This document shows, in pieces, positions 45,201-59,300 of a stretch of DNA of 64,000 nt (positions within the stretch are counted from its first letter, which is position 1; every line of letters begins with the position of its first letter). Origin of the DNA: Gorsachius magnificus. Taxonomy: Eukaryota; Chordata; Aves; Pelecaniformes; Ardeidae. The stretch is from positions 27,402,806 through 27,466,805 of the forward strand of contig CM067081.1 in NCBI GenBank assembly GCA_034008185.1, written 5' to 3'. The translations under genes were made by a program, and so were the position numbers. Below the pieces are notes generated by a model. That model saw only the letters and a list, made by a program, of their open reading frames with translations. It ran no database searches and was not told the origin of the DNA.

Positions 45201-46333
45201 TGCCCTGGGGCATCTCTGAATAAAAGCTGTGGGGCAGAGGCACCTGCTGTTGATAGTTTACATGCTCCAGAGCTCCTGAATTCAATTCCATCCCTGCTAG
45301 GGCAGGTTAAGCCTCTTCAGTTTTTCACGGTAATTGTGACAAATAGGAGCCCAGAGGCTCAGTTCTTTTCCGCTGGAAATCAGGCTTTCTGTAAGGGTGG
45401 CTGATAAATGGAAGTCTTGAAGCTTAAAATGTCTGCCTTCTGCTCTTCATACCTTTTTTCCTTTTTTTTTTTTTTCCCCTCACCTATAAAGGTAAATCTA
45501 TTTTATCCCAGTTTTCTGAAGATATTCTGAGGCTTTTTCCTGAGCAATTATCAGGTACAAAATTGTATACAGTACAAGAAATCAAATACATTAGTAGTAA
45601 CAGTATGAACATGAAAATATTTCTATGAGTACCCAAAGGAAAAAAACCAAACCTATTTACCCACCACTGAGGTTGGGAAGGCAGAAGTGTTAAATGCCTT
45701 TTCTGCTTTAACCTTCACCCTTTGGTGGTTGTGGTTGGACTGTTAACTATCGTTAGTGGCAACAAGATAAGAAGTAGAGCTATGATTAGATGTAATGTTG
45801 AAGAAGTGAACCGTTGGCAATCTTTTCCCAGAACTCAAGGAGAAGTGTGTTTCAGAAGACTGTAAATGGCAAATTTAGATTTGTTTGGGGTTTTTTTGGG
45901 GGGGGGCAGTGAGGGAAGGGAAAGGAGGTACTAGGAAGTTACAGATTACTTGGCCTCAGTTTTGAACCAGGAATACAACAGAGGGAATCAAAATCAAATA
46001 AAAATCAAATAATTTCTAATCACCTAGGCAGTAACTAAGGTGAATGGCAGCCAGCATTGTTAGATGTGAGCTAATCGTATATCAGCCTAATGTCTTTCTA
46101 GGATGGGTGTTGTAAGTAAAGGAAAAGCAAAAATGTCTCTTTTTTTTTTTTTTTCTTGATATCTTTTTTTTTTTTTTTTTAGTAAGGCTTTTGTCTGTGA
46201 TGGCACTCATGTAAGTGATGAGAAACTGTATGGCATTATGTGATTGGTAGGAAATTGTATTTGGATAGTAGCTATCTAGCTAGTTATCCAAATGGATAAT
46301 GACTAATGAAAAATTATTTTTACTAATGACTTA
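42201..46333. other. Intergenic, AT-rich, no gene seen
   Basis: Non-coding sequence with a short TA-rich run near 42.37 kb and several T homopolymers (45.46 and 46.14-46.18 kb). I recognise no gene. Confidence 0.5.
46140..46180. repeat. Paired T homopolymers
   Basis: A T15 run and a T17 run are separated by cttgatatc, and the second is followed by ag. It looks like slippage-prone simple sequence. The polypyrimidine-AG arrangement could mimic a splice acceptor, but no exon follows. Confidence 0.8.
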
Positions 46334-46369
46334 GTTAAAATTAACTCTATCCCAGCTGAAACCAGGACA
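46334..46369 (-). repeat. Short edge of an avian LTR
   Basis: On the minus strand the text starts TGTCCTGGTTTCAGCTGGG and continues into gagttaatttt. I remember this as the start of an abundant bird LTR. Only about 35 nt match before the sequence diverges, so this is a fragment or an old copy. Confidence 0.4.
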
Positions 46370-48149
46370 CTTAGGTGAAGTAGAGAGGATGTTTATTAAA
46401 GTACAGGTGGCACTAAAGTGAGAAAGGATGCAGATGCACTGGGGGACAGCCTTGGTGTTCAAACAGCCTTGCCAAGCTGAAGAAGTGGCCTGAGCAGACA
46501 ATGTGCTTCTGTAAGGACAAATGCATGTTTGCCATGGAGGCAGGAGTGGGAAAGCTGGGGAACAGAGAGAGGAGACAGATTGCTGGGGTGGGAGGGTCAT
46601 GTTTCAGACAGGAGTCAGCAATGTCAGGCTGGGAGTTGTTAACAGGAGTGTGGTCTGGCAAGTGTAAATGCAGCCCTCGCATGTTGCTCAAGGCAGTAAG
46701 GAAGGCCCTGAAAGGCTCCGGAGGGAGCATGGTCAGCTGCCCACCATGCACAGCTGCCACAGGAGGCTCTGCTCACCTTGGAGAAGGGAAGGCAGAGGGG
46801 GTACATGGTTATGGTCTTAAAATACAGGTAATGGGGGGAATAAATCATGGGGGCAACAAGGAGTAATAGGCTTACGTTACAGCGATGAAGGTTTCGGTTA
46901 CCTCTCAAGGAAAGTAGCAAGAGAGCTGAGCATGGAAATTGATCACGGTGGTATTGCTTATGGAGGTTTTCAAGAGCAAGTCAGGTAAGTATCTACTGAA
47001 AGCAAGGTATGGGTGCTGCTGCCCTGGGAATGGGAAGGGCAAGATAACTGCATAAGGAGATCCTCTTAACGCAATAATACGATTTTTATGAAATTACTAT
47101 AGAACTGGTAGGGCAGAAGTCATATATGACGCTATGTTCTCTTCACATTTTCCCAGGACATGAGTAAAAACAAGGCTCTTTATGGCTCTTTCTCGATTTG
47201 GCAGAAGTGGTAGGTAAACTAGCTTGAGGGCTTGCTGACTGTCCAGTCGATTGTTTTTGCTCATGCTGGCACTTGTTAAAACATGGTTTGGAAATGCTGC
47301 TGATACCAGAGAAGAGAATAAAAGCCAGCTCATGCTCCCGTGACTCTGTGGACTCAGCACTGTTCGGTGTATTCATACTGTCTGATGCAGTTGCAAATAG
47401 CCCTGAGCAACAGAATGGCCATATAGCTAAAATGAATTAGCTGAAGGGACTTGACCCTGTTGTACTTGTACACCAAATACTCCAAATTAAATAAAATAAT
47501 AATGAAATCGTGGTGGGTAAACATCTGACAGAGGTTCTGCCTTAATGCTTATGGAGGTCAGTAGTATAAAGTGGAAACTAAATGCTGACATGAAATCGCT
47601 GTGTAAAAGGGCAGGTGGTTTGTCTCTGCACTCTTTGGGGGAATAATGAGAGCTGTCCTTCAGTAAATCTAACTACATAGCACCTGGTGCCTTGCCTTTC
47701 TGTGTCAGCAGAAGGGATAACTTATATCTTCCAATCTTTTGACACATGAAATATCCAAAGGTATCTCAGATGCACTTTCTTGGAAGCGATGGAGTACATT
47801 GTTTAAAATTACCCACTGCCCTCTGCTTTTCCCTTTCTAATTTGGTTAAATTTTCTTTTTCTTTCCTTTGGAAAAGAGGAAACTGTAGGAAAAGAGACAG
47901 TAACTAAAGCTCTAGGACTTCTGATTTTTGAAGGCTGCTCAGCTGAAGACTTTCTCATGTGGAGAAAGAATGCAAAGAATGAATTCTGAATTTCTGTAGG
48001 AAAAGAAAGATGAAAGACTTCTCTCCTCCTCTGTGTAAACTGTGAGGAGTTCATCACGTCCCAGGATAATTTAGGAGGTACCTCTACTCCAGCTTCTAGC
48101 ATGCAGTGGGATCAGATATGAGGGCAGAGCTGGGTGCACAGATCTTTAT
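46370..48149. other. Intergenic, no gene seen
   Basis: A frame of 121 codons at 46501-46866 overlaps others on the opposite strand and has no recognisable content. The rest is AT-rich non-coding sequence. Confidence 0.5.
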
Positions 48150-48365
48150 TCCACCTGGTCTTGAAAACCTTTAAGGATGGAGGTGGCACAATCTTTCTGG
48201 GCAACCTGTTCCACTGCTTCACTGTCCTCACAGTGAGTTTCCTCATATAGTCACTTTAAGCATCCCTTGTTTCAACTGATAATTGAATCTCATCCTCCCA
48301 TCATGCACCACTGTGAAGAGTCCAGCTCTGTTCTCTTGATATTGTACAGCCCTTTAGTCAATTTT
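48150..48365 (-). mobile_element. Old, degraded CR1 LINE fragment, minus strand
   Basis: The plus-strand text has ccacctggtcttgaaaacct, tctgggcaacctgttccactgcttcactgtcctcacagtgag and ccaccactgtgaagagtccagctctgttctc-like order, which is a reversed CR1 3' region. Substitutions are many and the terminal octamers are gone. Confidence 0.7.
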
Positions 48366-51300
48366 TTTTTTTCAGTTTTATCTCTAATGTATTTGTCCTT
48401 GGGTGCCAGGAAAGCATCAATACTTCCATTTTCACAGGTGGAGAACTAATCTCAGCTAAGTGAATTTATTAGATTATTTAGATGTCCTGTTGATCTGACA
48501 GTCAGGTTTAACTCAGCTCCAGATTTAGACACACAAATTCAGGTTTCTGCATCATGGATGCCTTCACATGAAGTGAGCGTCTAAGGTCCCATTATATTCA
48601 GTGGAGGTGAGGGCAAAACAGCCATCACAGCTTACAGGTCATTTGTCTCGCACCTCAGTACACTTGGCTGTCTTGTCCTCTGGAGTCCACTGCCTGTACT
48701 GAGTAGATCTCCACTGGCTATAGTGGCCTTGGCTCACACACAGCCACTTGCATTGTAGAGATGCAAACTTGTTCCTGAACCTGGAGCTGAATCCCACCGT
48801 AAGAAACTGGCTCGGACTGATACAGGAATTCAGTAGCAGAGCATCATTTGATCTTACACCTCTCTAGTCCATGCTGGATGTCCTCCGTGCTGGAAGAGCT
48901 GCTGTGTTTCAGAGGAACTCTGTGACTTTGTCCTGTGAATATCAGAGGACGGGGTGGCACAGTTTGTTCAAAGCAGCACTAGTAGACAATGGTGCACAGG
49001 TTTTTTTTCTTATGTACAAAGCTTGTTTGACAGCTCTGCAGCAGCATTTTCTATGGCTTCCAGTTCAGTGGCATTGGGTCTAAACACTGTGATTTATTCT
49101 CTCAAGTAATTTACTTAAAACTCTGGCAGCCTCCTTTTGAACTGACATGTGGAAATGACAGTGAATTCAATATTGAACAAAATTAATGCCTGTTACAGAG
49201 GTGAATTCAATGCACATGAAAGTAGAGTGACAGTTGTAATTATTTAACACTTCTTTTAAAGGAAGAATAGTTGCTCTGATCATAAAAAGCTTTAGAAATG
49301 CTAATTCCTTTTGTGGTTACTGAGATGAGTGCACTATTAAATGTATGAAATAAAAAATACCAAAAGAGGTGTAAAATATCTTTGCTGTTCAGAGAATTTT
49401 GCTTTGTGGTATTTGGCTGTTCATCAATGTCTCTCTGTTCTCTAGCTCCTCAGGCTCTATCAGACTATGTTCCCCAGTTCTTGTCTTGCATTGCTAGTTT
49501 GGTGTCACCCCAAGGAGTCTGTGTGCCTCAGGATGAGTTTTTTTGTTTAACGAAGCCAGGAAAGCAATGAATGATCAACTGGAAGTAAACACGGAATCAC
49601 CCTGGCCTTTGCTAGTGGTCAGATAGAGTGATGACTGGTGTTTGGAAAACTTCTGTCTTTGGAGTTTAGACGTTTCTTAATTATTTCTAAAAAAACTCAA
49701 AACTATAAGGAGCCATGGTGCAATGGGTATGGGGAGAGACAACACCATCCCCTCCTACATTTTTAGCATCCTGGGAAGATAAAGTTGGTGGAATTATGAA
49801 AAATGAGAAAACTTAGAAATGTAAAATTGTAATATAAAAAACCCAGATAATTCCATCTTTCTGCTACTTCTGAAACACCCAGGTCTCCCTTTTTCTTTCC
49901 ATTTCTACTTCTTGACCTTCATGACAACTATTCTGAAATGGAAAAGGCAAAAATCTTAGAATCTTAACATGTGTAAGGCTAGGTATTTGCAATGTGCTTA
50001 GTGCTGCAGTGATTTCATCTACATACAATTCTGGTTGCTCACATTCAATGAAGTTGAAACCTACTGAGCAAGGAAATGTTAGTAGGATGGTTGGTTCTTT
50101 CTGATGAATCTATATGGCAAAAGGAAAGTAGAAACAGCTTTTCTAGTTTATCCCAGATTGATATTTAACTCTTCAAAGATACAATATTTATTCTTGTATG
50201 AACATCAGGAGGGAAACAACCTTTTGAAGCTAAGTAGCATGAAAAGATGGAGCTCAGTAAGTTTATCCTGGTTCTAGACATCATAGAGATTAAATTCTGG
50301 AACAGCCTTCCAGTAGGAGCCATGGGCTAAGGAGCTTACTCCTCCTGGATTATGGCAAGGGAGCGTAAAACATGAGTGTGTGACAGAACACTGAAAGAGT
50401 GTATCTATTTTGCTCAATAAAGGAAGCCATGGAACAAGCCCATGTTTCCCACCCCTGTTCATTATTAGCTTACTTTTTGGTGTTGCTTTGGTCTATGCCA
50501 ACTACCACTCTCAAAGATGAAATTCAGGCACGGTTTCGAGCAGCATTTCCTTCAAGGCTGCTGCCTCAAAAATTATATAAACATGATTGCACCAAGGTGG
50601 GTTCCCATGGCTCTCCATAGTTCTCAAAGGCTATCACAGGGAGTTTTGCACCCTTAAACATGCTGTTATGCTGCTTCCTGGGGAAGTTCAGCTACTGCAT
50701 GGTCTCTTGCTGGGTCTCATCTCCAGAGCCTGTCCACCCTGTAAGACAATGTAGGTCTCCCAAGTCAGTGCCTGCAAATTCTCTGTCCCACTTAATGGTC
50801 TTTTGACCACCTTGGGGGAGGAGGTTACTCATTTCAGGTGGTACAAAATTCATCTCTGTATCTGTACAATTACTCCACCTCTGTTCCCAGCCAGTGGAAG
50901 AAGTGGTAAGAGACCATGGGAGGCTGTACAAGGTCTCAGGATCTAGTGGAAATGTTTAGGAGTCAGGCCACCTGAGTCCATATTTCCTACCAGTGTGTGA
51001 CATAGCATCTTCCCTAATTTTCCCTTCTAGGAGCATTGATTGACACAGATCAGAGTCAAGCCTGTGTGTATACCAGTATGTAGGGAGTGGGCACTGTGGG
51101 CACTGACACTCAAATACTAACTAGAAAGCAGCCAAATGTGATCACTTAGACATTGCCAGATCCCATAATGTTTCTTCAAATCATATGGTCTCCCTTTCTA
51201 AAGGTGGAGGCTTTCGGGGGTCTTTGTATGGTACTCACACCAGGTTCCCAAAAGATTGGCTTCATTTCTACCTGTCACTCTGCCCAGCCTAGACTGGGCA

Positions 51301-54300
51301 TTGGTGAACATTGGAACAGGCTTCACAGAGTATCCTTGGGTAAGAGACTATCACCTGTCATTGATTTTTCCACTTTCTGAAAATAATCGCTCACGGTTAG
51401 GTGTTCATTCAGGGCAGTGCTGCATGAAAAGCCTGAGGCATCTGACTGCTCGGTTCAGCTCAAAGAGTGAGTTGTGTGACATCCAGCTGACTGAATAGCT
51501 GTTATAGGTAGCTCCTAGATCAGCTCTTCACTCTGACATCTTCCTGAAACTATCTATCGAGCTATCTCAGTTAATGGCTGCTTTTGCAAAAATTGTCATC
51601 TTATACAGTTGTGAGCTGGAGAAGACCTACATTTATAAACCCTACATTTATGGGATGTTCTTGTTAGTAGTCTAACCAGTCCAACGACAGGAAGAATGGA
51701 TTACACAGACGTTGCATATTCTATTCCATTTCAGAAAATGATATCCCCATTTTACCCTTATTATCACTAGAGAGCAACAGTTTTCCTACCCTTACATGTA
51801 TGCTCTTTAAAGTGTAACAAGCCACCGGATTTCTCTGTGGCTTGGGAAAAGACAGAGCTGGAGGGCTAGTGGCCAGCTTGTGGATAGTAAATGAGAACTG
51901 ATGGAAAAGGAACGATGGAAAAACATCAGGAAGCCTGAGTTTTCTCTTTCTTTTCCTCCTCTTTAGTGCTAGCAGGAGACACTAAGCCGTAGCCCAAACC
52001 CCTGCATTTGGGAAGGGCGTAGACTCACACTTCATCTATTATCTACCTAAGACGTAAACCAACAGTGTGGCCCTGAGTTTGGATTTTTCAGATCTTCTGG
52101 CCATAAAACAATGAGGGTCTGAAGTTCTTTCATCGCTACACCGCTACCTTTCAGGATCAGTTGTTATCATGGGCACATACAGCTGAGGAAGATGTGCTAC
52201 TGAATTTAGTTTTTGAGCAGCTTAGGTGCTGATAGCAACTGAGATTTAGATAAGGTTGTGACATTTATAGCTCACTTTTTGAAACACTGAAGCTTGTTCT
52301 AGAATATTTTACAGTTCTTCCCTTTTTTTTTAGTAAAAATATTTTTTTCTAAAAAAATTTCTAAAAAATTATTTTTTTTAGAAAAAACTAAACCTGGTAT
52401 TTTCTATTTATCCATTTCATAAAGCCTAGTTTTTATTTGACTTGCAGAAACAGAAATAAAGGCAACTATCTCCGAGTCTCTTTTGTTTAAACGCAACTAA
52501 TAGCATATGTAGTTTAACCAGTCCAGGCATCAGGTAGCTGAAACAGAACTTTTTTTTTATTGATGTCAGGTAAAATCAGAAAATAAGCTTACTAATGAAA
52601 ACTATGATTAATGAACTATTTTGCTTTATACATATATATATTGTTTTATATAGGTCACACAGGAAGAGTGGCCATCTTGTGGGTAACTCTTTTGGGATTG
52701 AAACAACAACTGGATGGCCTGATTTCTTGGAATAAAGATGTGCTTGTCTTGTGATTTCTGTTTAATACAAATTCAGTTTTGATTAGTTTCAACTATAAGA
52801 TTTTATGTTACATGTTACCCTGATATCCAGTCTTGATTTATGTCTGTATTTAAAATCTAAAGGTCCACAGCTCACTGTCCTTTTAAAGTCCTTAAAGTCC
52901 TTAAAGTCTCCTCATCCCTGTTTTACATGAGGAAAGTTTCTTTATCAGATAATTACAGATGATGATGCTATCTAGGTAGAATTGGTCACAGTAGATAAAT
53001 ATATTTTAAATTCATATATTTGTATCTGAAATTCTATTTAAATTTATTTTGAAGTTGTAAAGATTTCAAAGAGATTAGAGAGGAAGTATGGAGTTTTCAA
53101 GCAAAAATAAAAGCCATATCTACTCTTCGTATGTTGAGGCTCTTCCACCAATCAGATAGAGGCACTCTGCAATTCACTTTTATAACAAGATCCTCCAGAA
53201 TTATTTTACATTTACTGCAGAATTGGATCACAAATGAAAAAGTATGAACATGCTCTCTGTTTTTATAATCAAAATTTCTGACTACTTTGTAATTATTGAA
53301 GTGTCTTTGGGATACTTTGAAGCTGTCCATTTTTCTGGGTAATTGACCTAATATATACAGGCCAGTGATTAATTTATTGGCTTTTGGATTTTACGGGAAA
53401 CATCTTCTTGGATTTTAATCTGATTTGAACAGACAAGGAGCATGTTCTTATCTGTACTCTCAGGAGGAGTGGAGTAGCAAAGTCCCCTCCCTTGCCTTTT
53501 GATTACATTTAAACTCACTACTCATGCTTTAATTGAATTTTTATCAAATGACTTGAAGCTTCCAGGCAAATGAACCAAGCTTAATTTTTGTGTTTATTAT
53601 CTGCTAATATGAAAAGTACACAGTTATCAATTTGTCTTATTTTTCTTAGGCCAGTACTGTCATAGTTTTTGTCAACAGAGGCAAGCATTCCTTATGAATA
53701 CCACATCTCAGAGCCTAGGGGCTAATTTGTAGTATCTGTTAGCCACACAAGCATGCAGGCTCAGTCCTATGCTCCTGGTAAGCAGCAGTGAATTTCTGTC
53801 TGTGGAAACACTGGAGAAACACGTCAACTATGGCAGACCAGGGCCCTCTGGGAAGAAATTAATTCAAGCAGTATTGTACGATAAGCCAATCTATGCCTCC
53901 GAAGTAATATTCTGTACATCACTGATGCCTTCAGCAAGAACTTGAGAAACCAGTTTGCCAAGAGTGAATGTTAAGTGTAAACGTTTTTCTCAGCCATGTT
54001 CCATGATATTTCTTTCTGGTCACTGCATATCTTTTTTTCTCTACCAGGTGTGCCAAATTTGCCAGTTGGGCTCTGTCTCTCCTGAGATTTTTATGTGGGT
54101 CAAAGATCCTCCAAAATCTAAGCTTCCATATAAATATGCCTCTAATGCATGGCCAATCTGAACTGTGTATAAGTACAAAGTACAGGTTGTCTTATACATT
54201 TTTTTCACTAGTCACCGAACTTTTTGCAGTATCGAGGTGTAATTAATTCGATCTTAAACTCAAATGTCTTGTCTAAACCAGCTGCTTGGGCTTGGACTCC

Positions 54301-55934
54301 CTACAGTTAATGGGGGGAGAAAGGTACCTTCAAACCTGTTATCCTCTGTGTCTCACACACATGCCTTAAGATCTAATCTTAAACATCCACGGTGATCCCA
54401 AAACCATTTCCCTTAATTGTTTCATTGGCTTTGTGGGTAGTAATGATGATGTAATTTCTGCAAGAAAAATACGCAGATAAGAGAAAAAGGATATGAGAGA
54501 AAGACATGGGGAAAAAAAGGGAACAGACAATTTTTCTATGGACAATAAACAAAATAGTAAAATGAAACAAAGGATACAAATAGCAGTGGTCCTGAAAGGC
54601 ATTAATTTTTTCCACTGAATGAGGTGGCAAGGCACTGAATAAATAGCAAGATTTAGTTATTATTTTAGGGCACCTTCTGTCCTTCAGCTCTGCTCATGTG
54701 TCCTGTTGATATCCCTAGGATATGTTGTGTTTTGGTCTGAAGATTTAAGAGCTCTACGTTCCTAAGAGTCTTTCCTCTTGGGTAACTTGGATGCCTTTTT
54801 TCCCTCTTCCCTAGCATGATCTTGTATCTCCCCGCTGTCATCTCCGAAGTCTGGATGTGATTCCCCAGTTTCTGTCTCTGATCTTCTCTTATTTTTGTAA
54901 CTGTGCCTCCTGAAAGTATTAGAAACCATCTGCCGCTGGTTAAAAGTGACCTGTTTCTCTTTACCCTTGTAGTTCAGATCCTTGCTCATCCTTCCTGAGA
55001 AGTTAAATGCAATTATTATTCTGCCAGAAAGCAAGTGAGTCTCTTGAGTGCTCTAAGAGCTCTGTGAGGCATCAGGGTACCACAACGCCATATGAACATT
55101 TAGAATTGATCATCCAGTGCAGTGCACCCGAGGAACTGACATAGTCTTAATCAAAATAGGCCTCCATAGAGTAGGCTACTGTGTCTGTGCCACAGAGGTG
55201 AGAGCATGTGGTTCATTGACTGTTGTGTCTCTCTGATGGAGGAGAGAGAAAGAGAAAAGGATATTCCTCCTCTTAATTTCTCAGTAGATCCCTAAACCTC
55301 CATAGAGTTGAGGGGGCTTGATGTTTTAGACCCCAGGTTCTCATTAGTTTGGAATATTATGCTTGCGATTGTTATCCTGAGTCAGTGATGTCTTAGGGAG
55401 AAAAGAGCTTTTGTTCGCAGGCTGTGGCAGTACTCCAGACATCTCCTGTGGTGGGTGGCTGAGCTGTGCCCACACCTCCTACCAGACACACCAGTAGAGC
55501 TGCTTGCCCTGGTGGAATTGGCATTCCTCCTACCTGCCCAAGACTGATTTTTGCAGTTCTCCATACTTCAAAAAAATACTGTGCTATCTCAGGGAAAGGT
55601 TTAATTATAGGTTTTGGGGGTGGTAGTGGTGGTGTTTTGATCTTTCTTTATATTTTTAGGATCTTTCTTACTCTTCAGTACCTGAAGGCTTTGTTCTTTA
55701 GAAATGCTGGGCAGGCAATGGAAGACACAAAAACAGTTTCTCTGCCTTCCCCATTTATGCAGAAAAGAAAGAACCAGTGAGCCAGGGTGGGTTCAAGCAG
55801 GTAATCTCTCCTCACCTGACTTTGCAAGCTGACTTTTTGGATCTACTTAGTCTCATAAGATCCTGTTCATAGATCTTGAAATGGTGACCATTATTTTACC
55901 AGTGATAATAGTTGCTCTTCCATCTGACTCTCCA
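48366..55934. other. Long intergenic stretch, no gene seen
   Basis: This is AT-rich non-coding sequence. A faint CR1-like block (ttctggaacagccttccag) occurs near 50.3 kb but is too weak to call. A perfect-looking A/T inverted repeat lies at 52.34-52.39 kb. A basic minus-strand frame at 54762-55034 has no family match that I can see. Confidence 0.5.
52342..52388. repeat. A/T-only inverted repeat
   Basis: The arm ttttttctaaaaaaatt is met about 7 nt later by its near-perfect reverse complement (aattattttttttagaaaaaa, one extra base). The DNA could form a hairpin with a stem of about 16 bp. It is made only of A/T except for one C and one G, so chance in AT-rich DNA is a real alternative. Confidence 0.7.
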
Positions 55935-56321
55935 AATCCAGGAGGATTCATGGAAACCACACCTCACGTCCAGGATGTGAGCAAAAGATGTTGTTTATTG
56001 ACACAAAAGAAGCAATTAAAAGATGTTAACAATTGAATTAGATGGCATCTTATGCTGCTTCTGCTGCTGGGAGCCCCAGAGTGATGGCATCAGATGGACC
56101 TCATCTTTGGTGTACAGCGCTCTGCACAGTCCCATCTGCAATGAGGCGTGGGCCGACAGGACTTCCCCACTTTTATTCCAGCACATGCTCTTTTTGCACT
56201 CCTTCCTTTGTAGCATGAACAGCTTCTATACCATCCAGCTGCACGCTGTTTTTACAGAGCTAACTACTGCTAAACTTGTGACCAGACCTTTGCTTACAGC
56301 CCCTAGCCCCTCATGATAACA
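55935..56321 (-). repeat. Probable solo LTR, minus strand
   Basis: On the minus strand the text starts TGTTATCATGAGGGG at 56321, has a TATA-like ataaaag near 56170-56176 and an AATAAA opposite 55994-55999. The sequence after that signal (caacatcttttgctcacatcc) resembles an R/U5 region. The order promoter, then polyadenylation signal, fits an LTR. The family is not recognised and the 3' edge is uncertain. Confidence 0.45.
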
Positions 56322-59300
56322 AATACCTTCCATGTTTCTGCTACAGTTGCCATTTAATTAAAGTTATTTTCTCCCATAAACATTTGTAAGTTTATGGATT
56401 TTCCCTCTGAAGATTTTCTCCCTGCACCTTTATGAATATCAGTCTTAATTCAGAAGCTCAGAACACCCACAGTCACTAAGCTAAAAGTAAGCTATTTTTG
56501 CATTTTTCATTGACTCTGACTCTAGATAATTTTTAGTGTGTATGTGACAGAGACAGAGCAAAACTCAAGCTCCCTAGTATTATAACCATCCTGCTGAAAA
56601 TATTTTTGACATCTGAACACTTCAATTTCTTTCTGAGGTCTAGTTAGTCTTAGGTCTAGACCAACTGGCAGGCTCATCATAATATTGGTGTACTTTGGTA
56701 GTGGTAAGAATGTGAAGAATCACTGGAGGAACTGCAAGTGCTATCTGTCTTGCAGGTTTATTTTAATCTTTGTAGAAGCAATTCTGCTTCAGTACCACTG
56801 AAGTTCTTGTGACAGATTCACAACATAAATAAATTCTACCCCTCTCCACAGAGAGCTTGCTTTTTATCTCAAAAAACCAAGCCTAAGGGAAGACAGTGCA
56901 ATATTTTATAGGATCTATGTGGAAGCCTATCTTTTTGGTTGCTGCTGCCAAAAAAGAGACAGGAAGAATAAAAAACCTTCAACCACCTCATTCATTTCTC
57001 CTCCTTACTCTTCAGATTTAGCACTAATCTAAATGAAGTTGCAGCCTATTGAACCAATAGGATTTTTTTTTGCCACAGACTGAAGAATATCATTCTTTGT
57101 TTGCAACTCTTTATATTCTTCTAAAAATGCAAAGAATCAGCAGATCTGCTTTTAGAGTAAGAAATCTCTCTTTGGATACATCACAGAGATGCTGGATTTC
57201 AAGTCACTACTGCTGCCAGTAAGAAGCCTATGCAACGATATGTTTCTTTGCTATTACACTGTGCATTTGGTATCACAACGCATACTCCAGAACTCAGAAT
57301 TACTTCAGCTACTGGTAGTTCCTGTGTCAGATTAAACAGGACTTTCCTTAGCTCCGGCAGAGTTCTAGAAACACATGCCTCCTATACCACTACACCACTC
57401 AAAATATATAAAGTCACAGGAAAAAAGTCTTCTCTTCATAGTCAAGAGTATCTGTAAAGCTTGAAATCCTTTCTCTTCTATATCCATGGGGCATGAGGGC
57501 AGAGACAGCAAAAGGTATGTTTCTCCCTGCTTTAAAATGTGTAGAGTTTCACACCTTGCTGGAAGTACTTTCTAGCAGAATCAGACCTGAAGAGAAAGGA
57601 AAGAAAAGGAGACATATTGGGATGCAGCTGCTGACAAAGGGGCAATAGAGACTCGCTTTATTTTGCAACATATGCTCCTGGTTCCTTTGTGTTCTGTAAT
57701 AAAACCAGGGGAATAAATTACCTCTAATGGCACTTACAGAGGTTGTAAAGATGCAGAAAAATGGGCAGCTGTTAGTTATGATTGTGAATGATAGCAAAGC
57801 CTACTGTAGGAACAATACAGGAAGTCGTGTAGTTAAGATACCAGTAACAGATACATGATCTGGATGACGACCTAAAGAAAGGGCCAAAATCAGGTAAGAT
57901 GAAGATCTCTGACTCCCTATCTTTTTGGTTACTATGTGTGCTTTGGTATACTCCTCTCAGATGGAAGAATGGATTTTCACAGGCTTTGTGGGTGAACTGA
58001 AGAAACTTGTGCTGCAGAGATGACATCTGATGGTCAAAAGTCAAAAAAGTCTTCCCAGTTTGATATAATACGGTCAAAGAGTCTCTTGCATGATGTTGAT
58101 TTGCATAGAAGGTCTCCCCAGGGGAGGCACTAACAGCCCCAACACATTCCTAGTTTGCAGTTTGTTAGTTTCCCCTATAAAGGTACAAGTTTCAACATGT
58201 ATAAAAAATGGTAGTGAGCAATACCACCAGCTCATTCTCAGAGTGCTTCTGAGCTCTTCCCATAGGATCATATTGGAGCTAAGATGATTCACTTGTGTTA
58301 TGTGACAACAAAGAACTAAAATAAATTAAAGACTGCTGCATGCTCTGTAAAGCTCCTAGAAACAAAATGGATTTGTGGTCTGATGTTTATTTCCTGAATT
58401 TCAACTGAAGAATGGATTTTTTCCTAGTTTCTTAGGGCTGGGGGAGAGGGAAAAAGGTCTTCCTCAGGTCTCTGTAAGTGCTCCGGAGATGGCTTGCCAT
58501 GGGCCTCTTCTCCAGAGAACTTGCACAGTTTGGGACAAGCCAGAAGGGGTATGTTGTAACGGGAAGTGAAATGTTTTCCTTTTATCTCCCCTTCTATCTT
58601 GCTCCTGCTCACAACCACTCCCTGCCCCCAAATCCCAATTGTTACTAAATGATTAGGTTACTAACATAGTCAGGATAACACTGTTCTGCCTGGATAACTA
58701 GGCAGGCAATAGCTGAAAAATACCACTCTAGGTAGAAATATGATTTCTTAACTTATGTGTTTACCTTCTATTTCTATCATATGATCACTTATTATTTTCC
58801 AATTAATACAATGTATTAAGACACATTGTCTGCAGCCTCCAGTGCCTTCATGTAGCAGAACAATATATGACAGAATCCTTGAAAACAAAGCTGTAGATCG
58901 AGCTGTACTTCAGGCATATACACTACTTTGTCTGGCCATCACTAGTATGAAACTGTATAACTTCAATAAAACCAGTAGATTTTCAGCAGCCGATGTGTTC
59001 TACATAAATTATCAAATATAAGAGTGACTTTTTACTGGTATGCCTAAGTTTGCTATGTAGTTAACTGAGTCAGGATGCTTTAAAGGAAGCCAACCCTGTA
59101 GGTGCTTGCTTGGTTGAACTGGCTTTGTGCTAGCATTCGTGCTAGGTAGCTAAATGCTTTGACCTTTAAATCATCTAGGCTGTGGGTTTTGTATCTGCAG
59201 AACACGTAAGGCTCTAAAATCCAAACATTAATATCCAAGAAAAGGTTCTATATGTAAAAAGTGAATGAGAATTAAGCAGTAAGATTCCTAGAAATTGTAT

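Noticed and set aside
46501..46866. 121-codon frame as a gene
   Set aside because: Overlapping frames on the opposite strand are as long, and the composition is not protein-like; no splice or family signal.
50230..50360. Very faint CR1-like match
   Set aside because: Only one block of about 20 nt resembles CR1; flanks do not continue the match.
54762..55034. Basic, Lys/Arg-rich minus-strand frame as a coding exon
   Set aside because: No recognisable domain, no acceptor or donor pattern and no neighbouring exon; kept only as a note.
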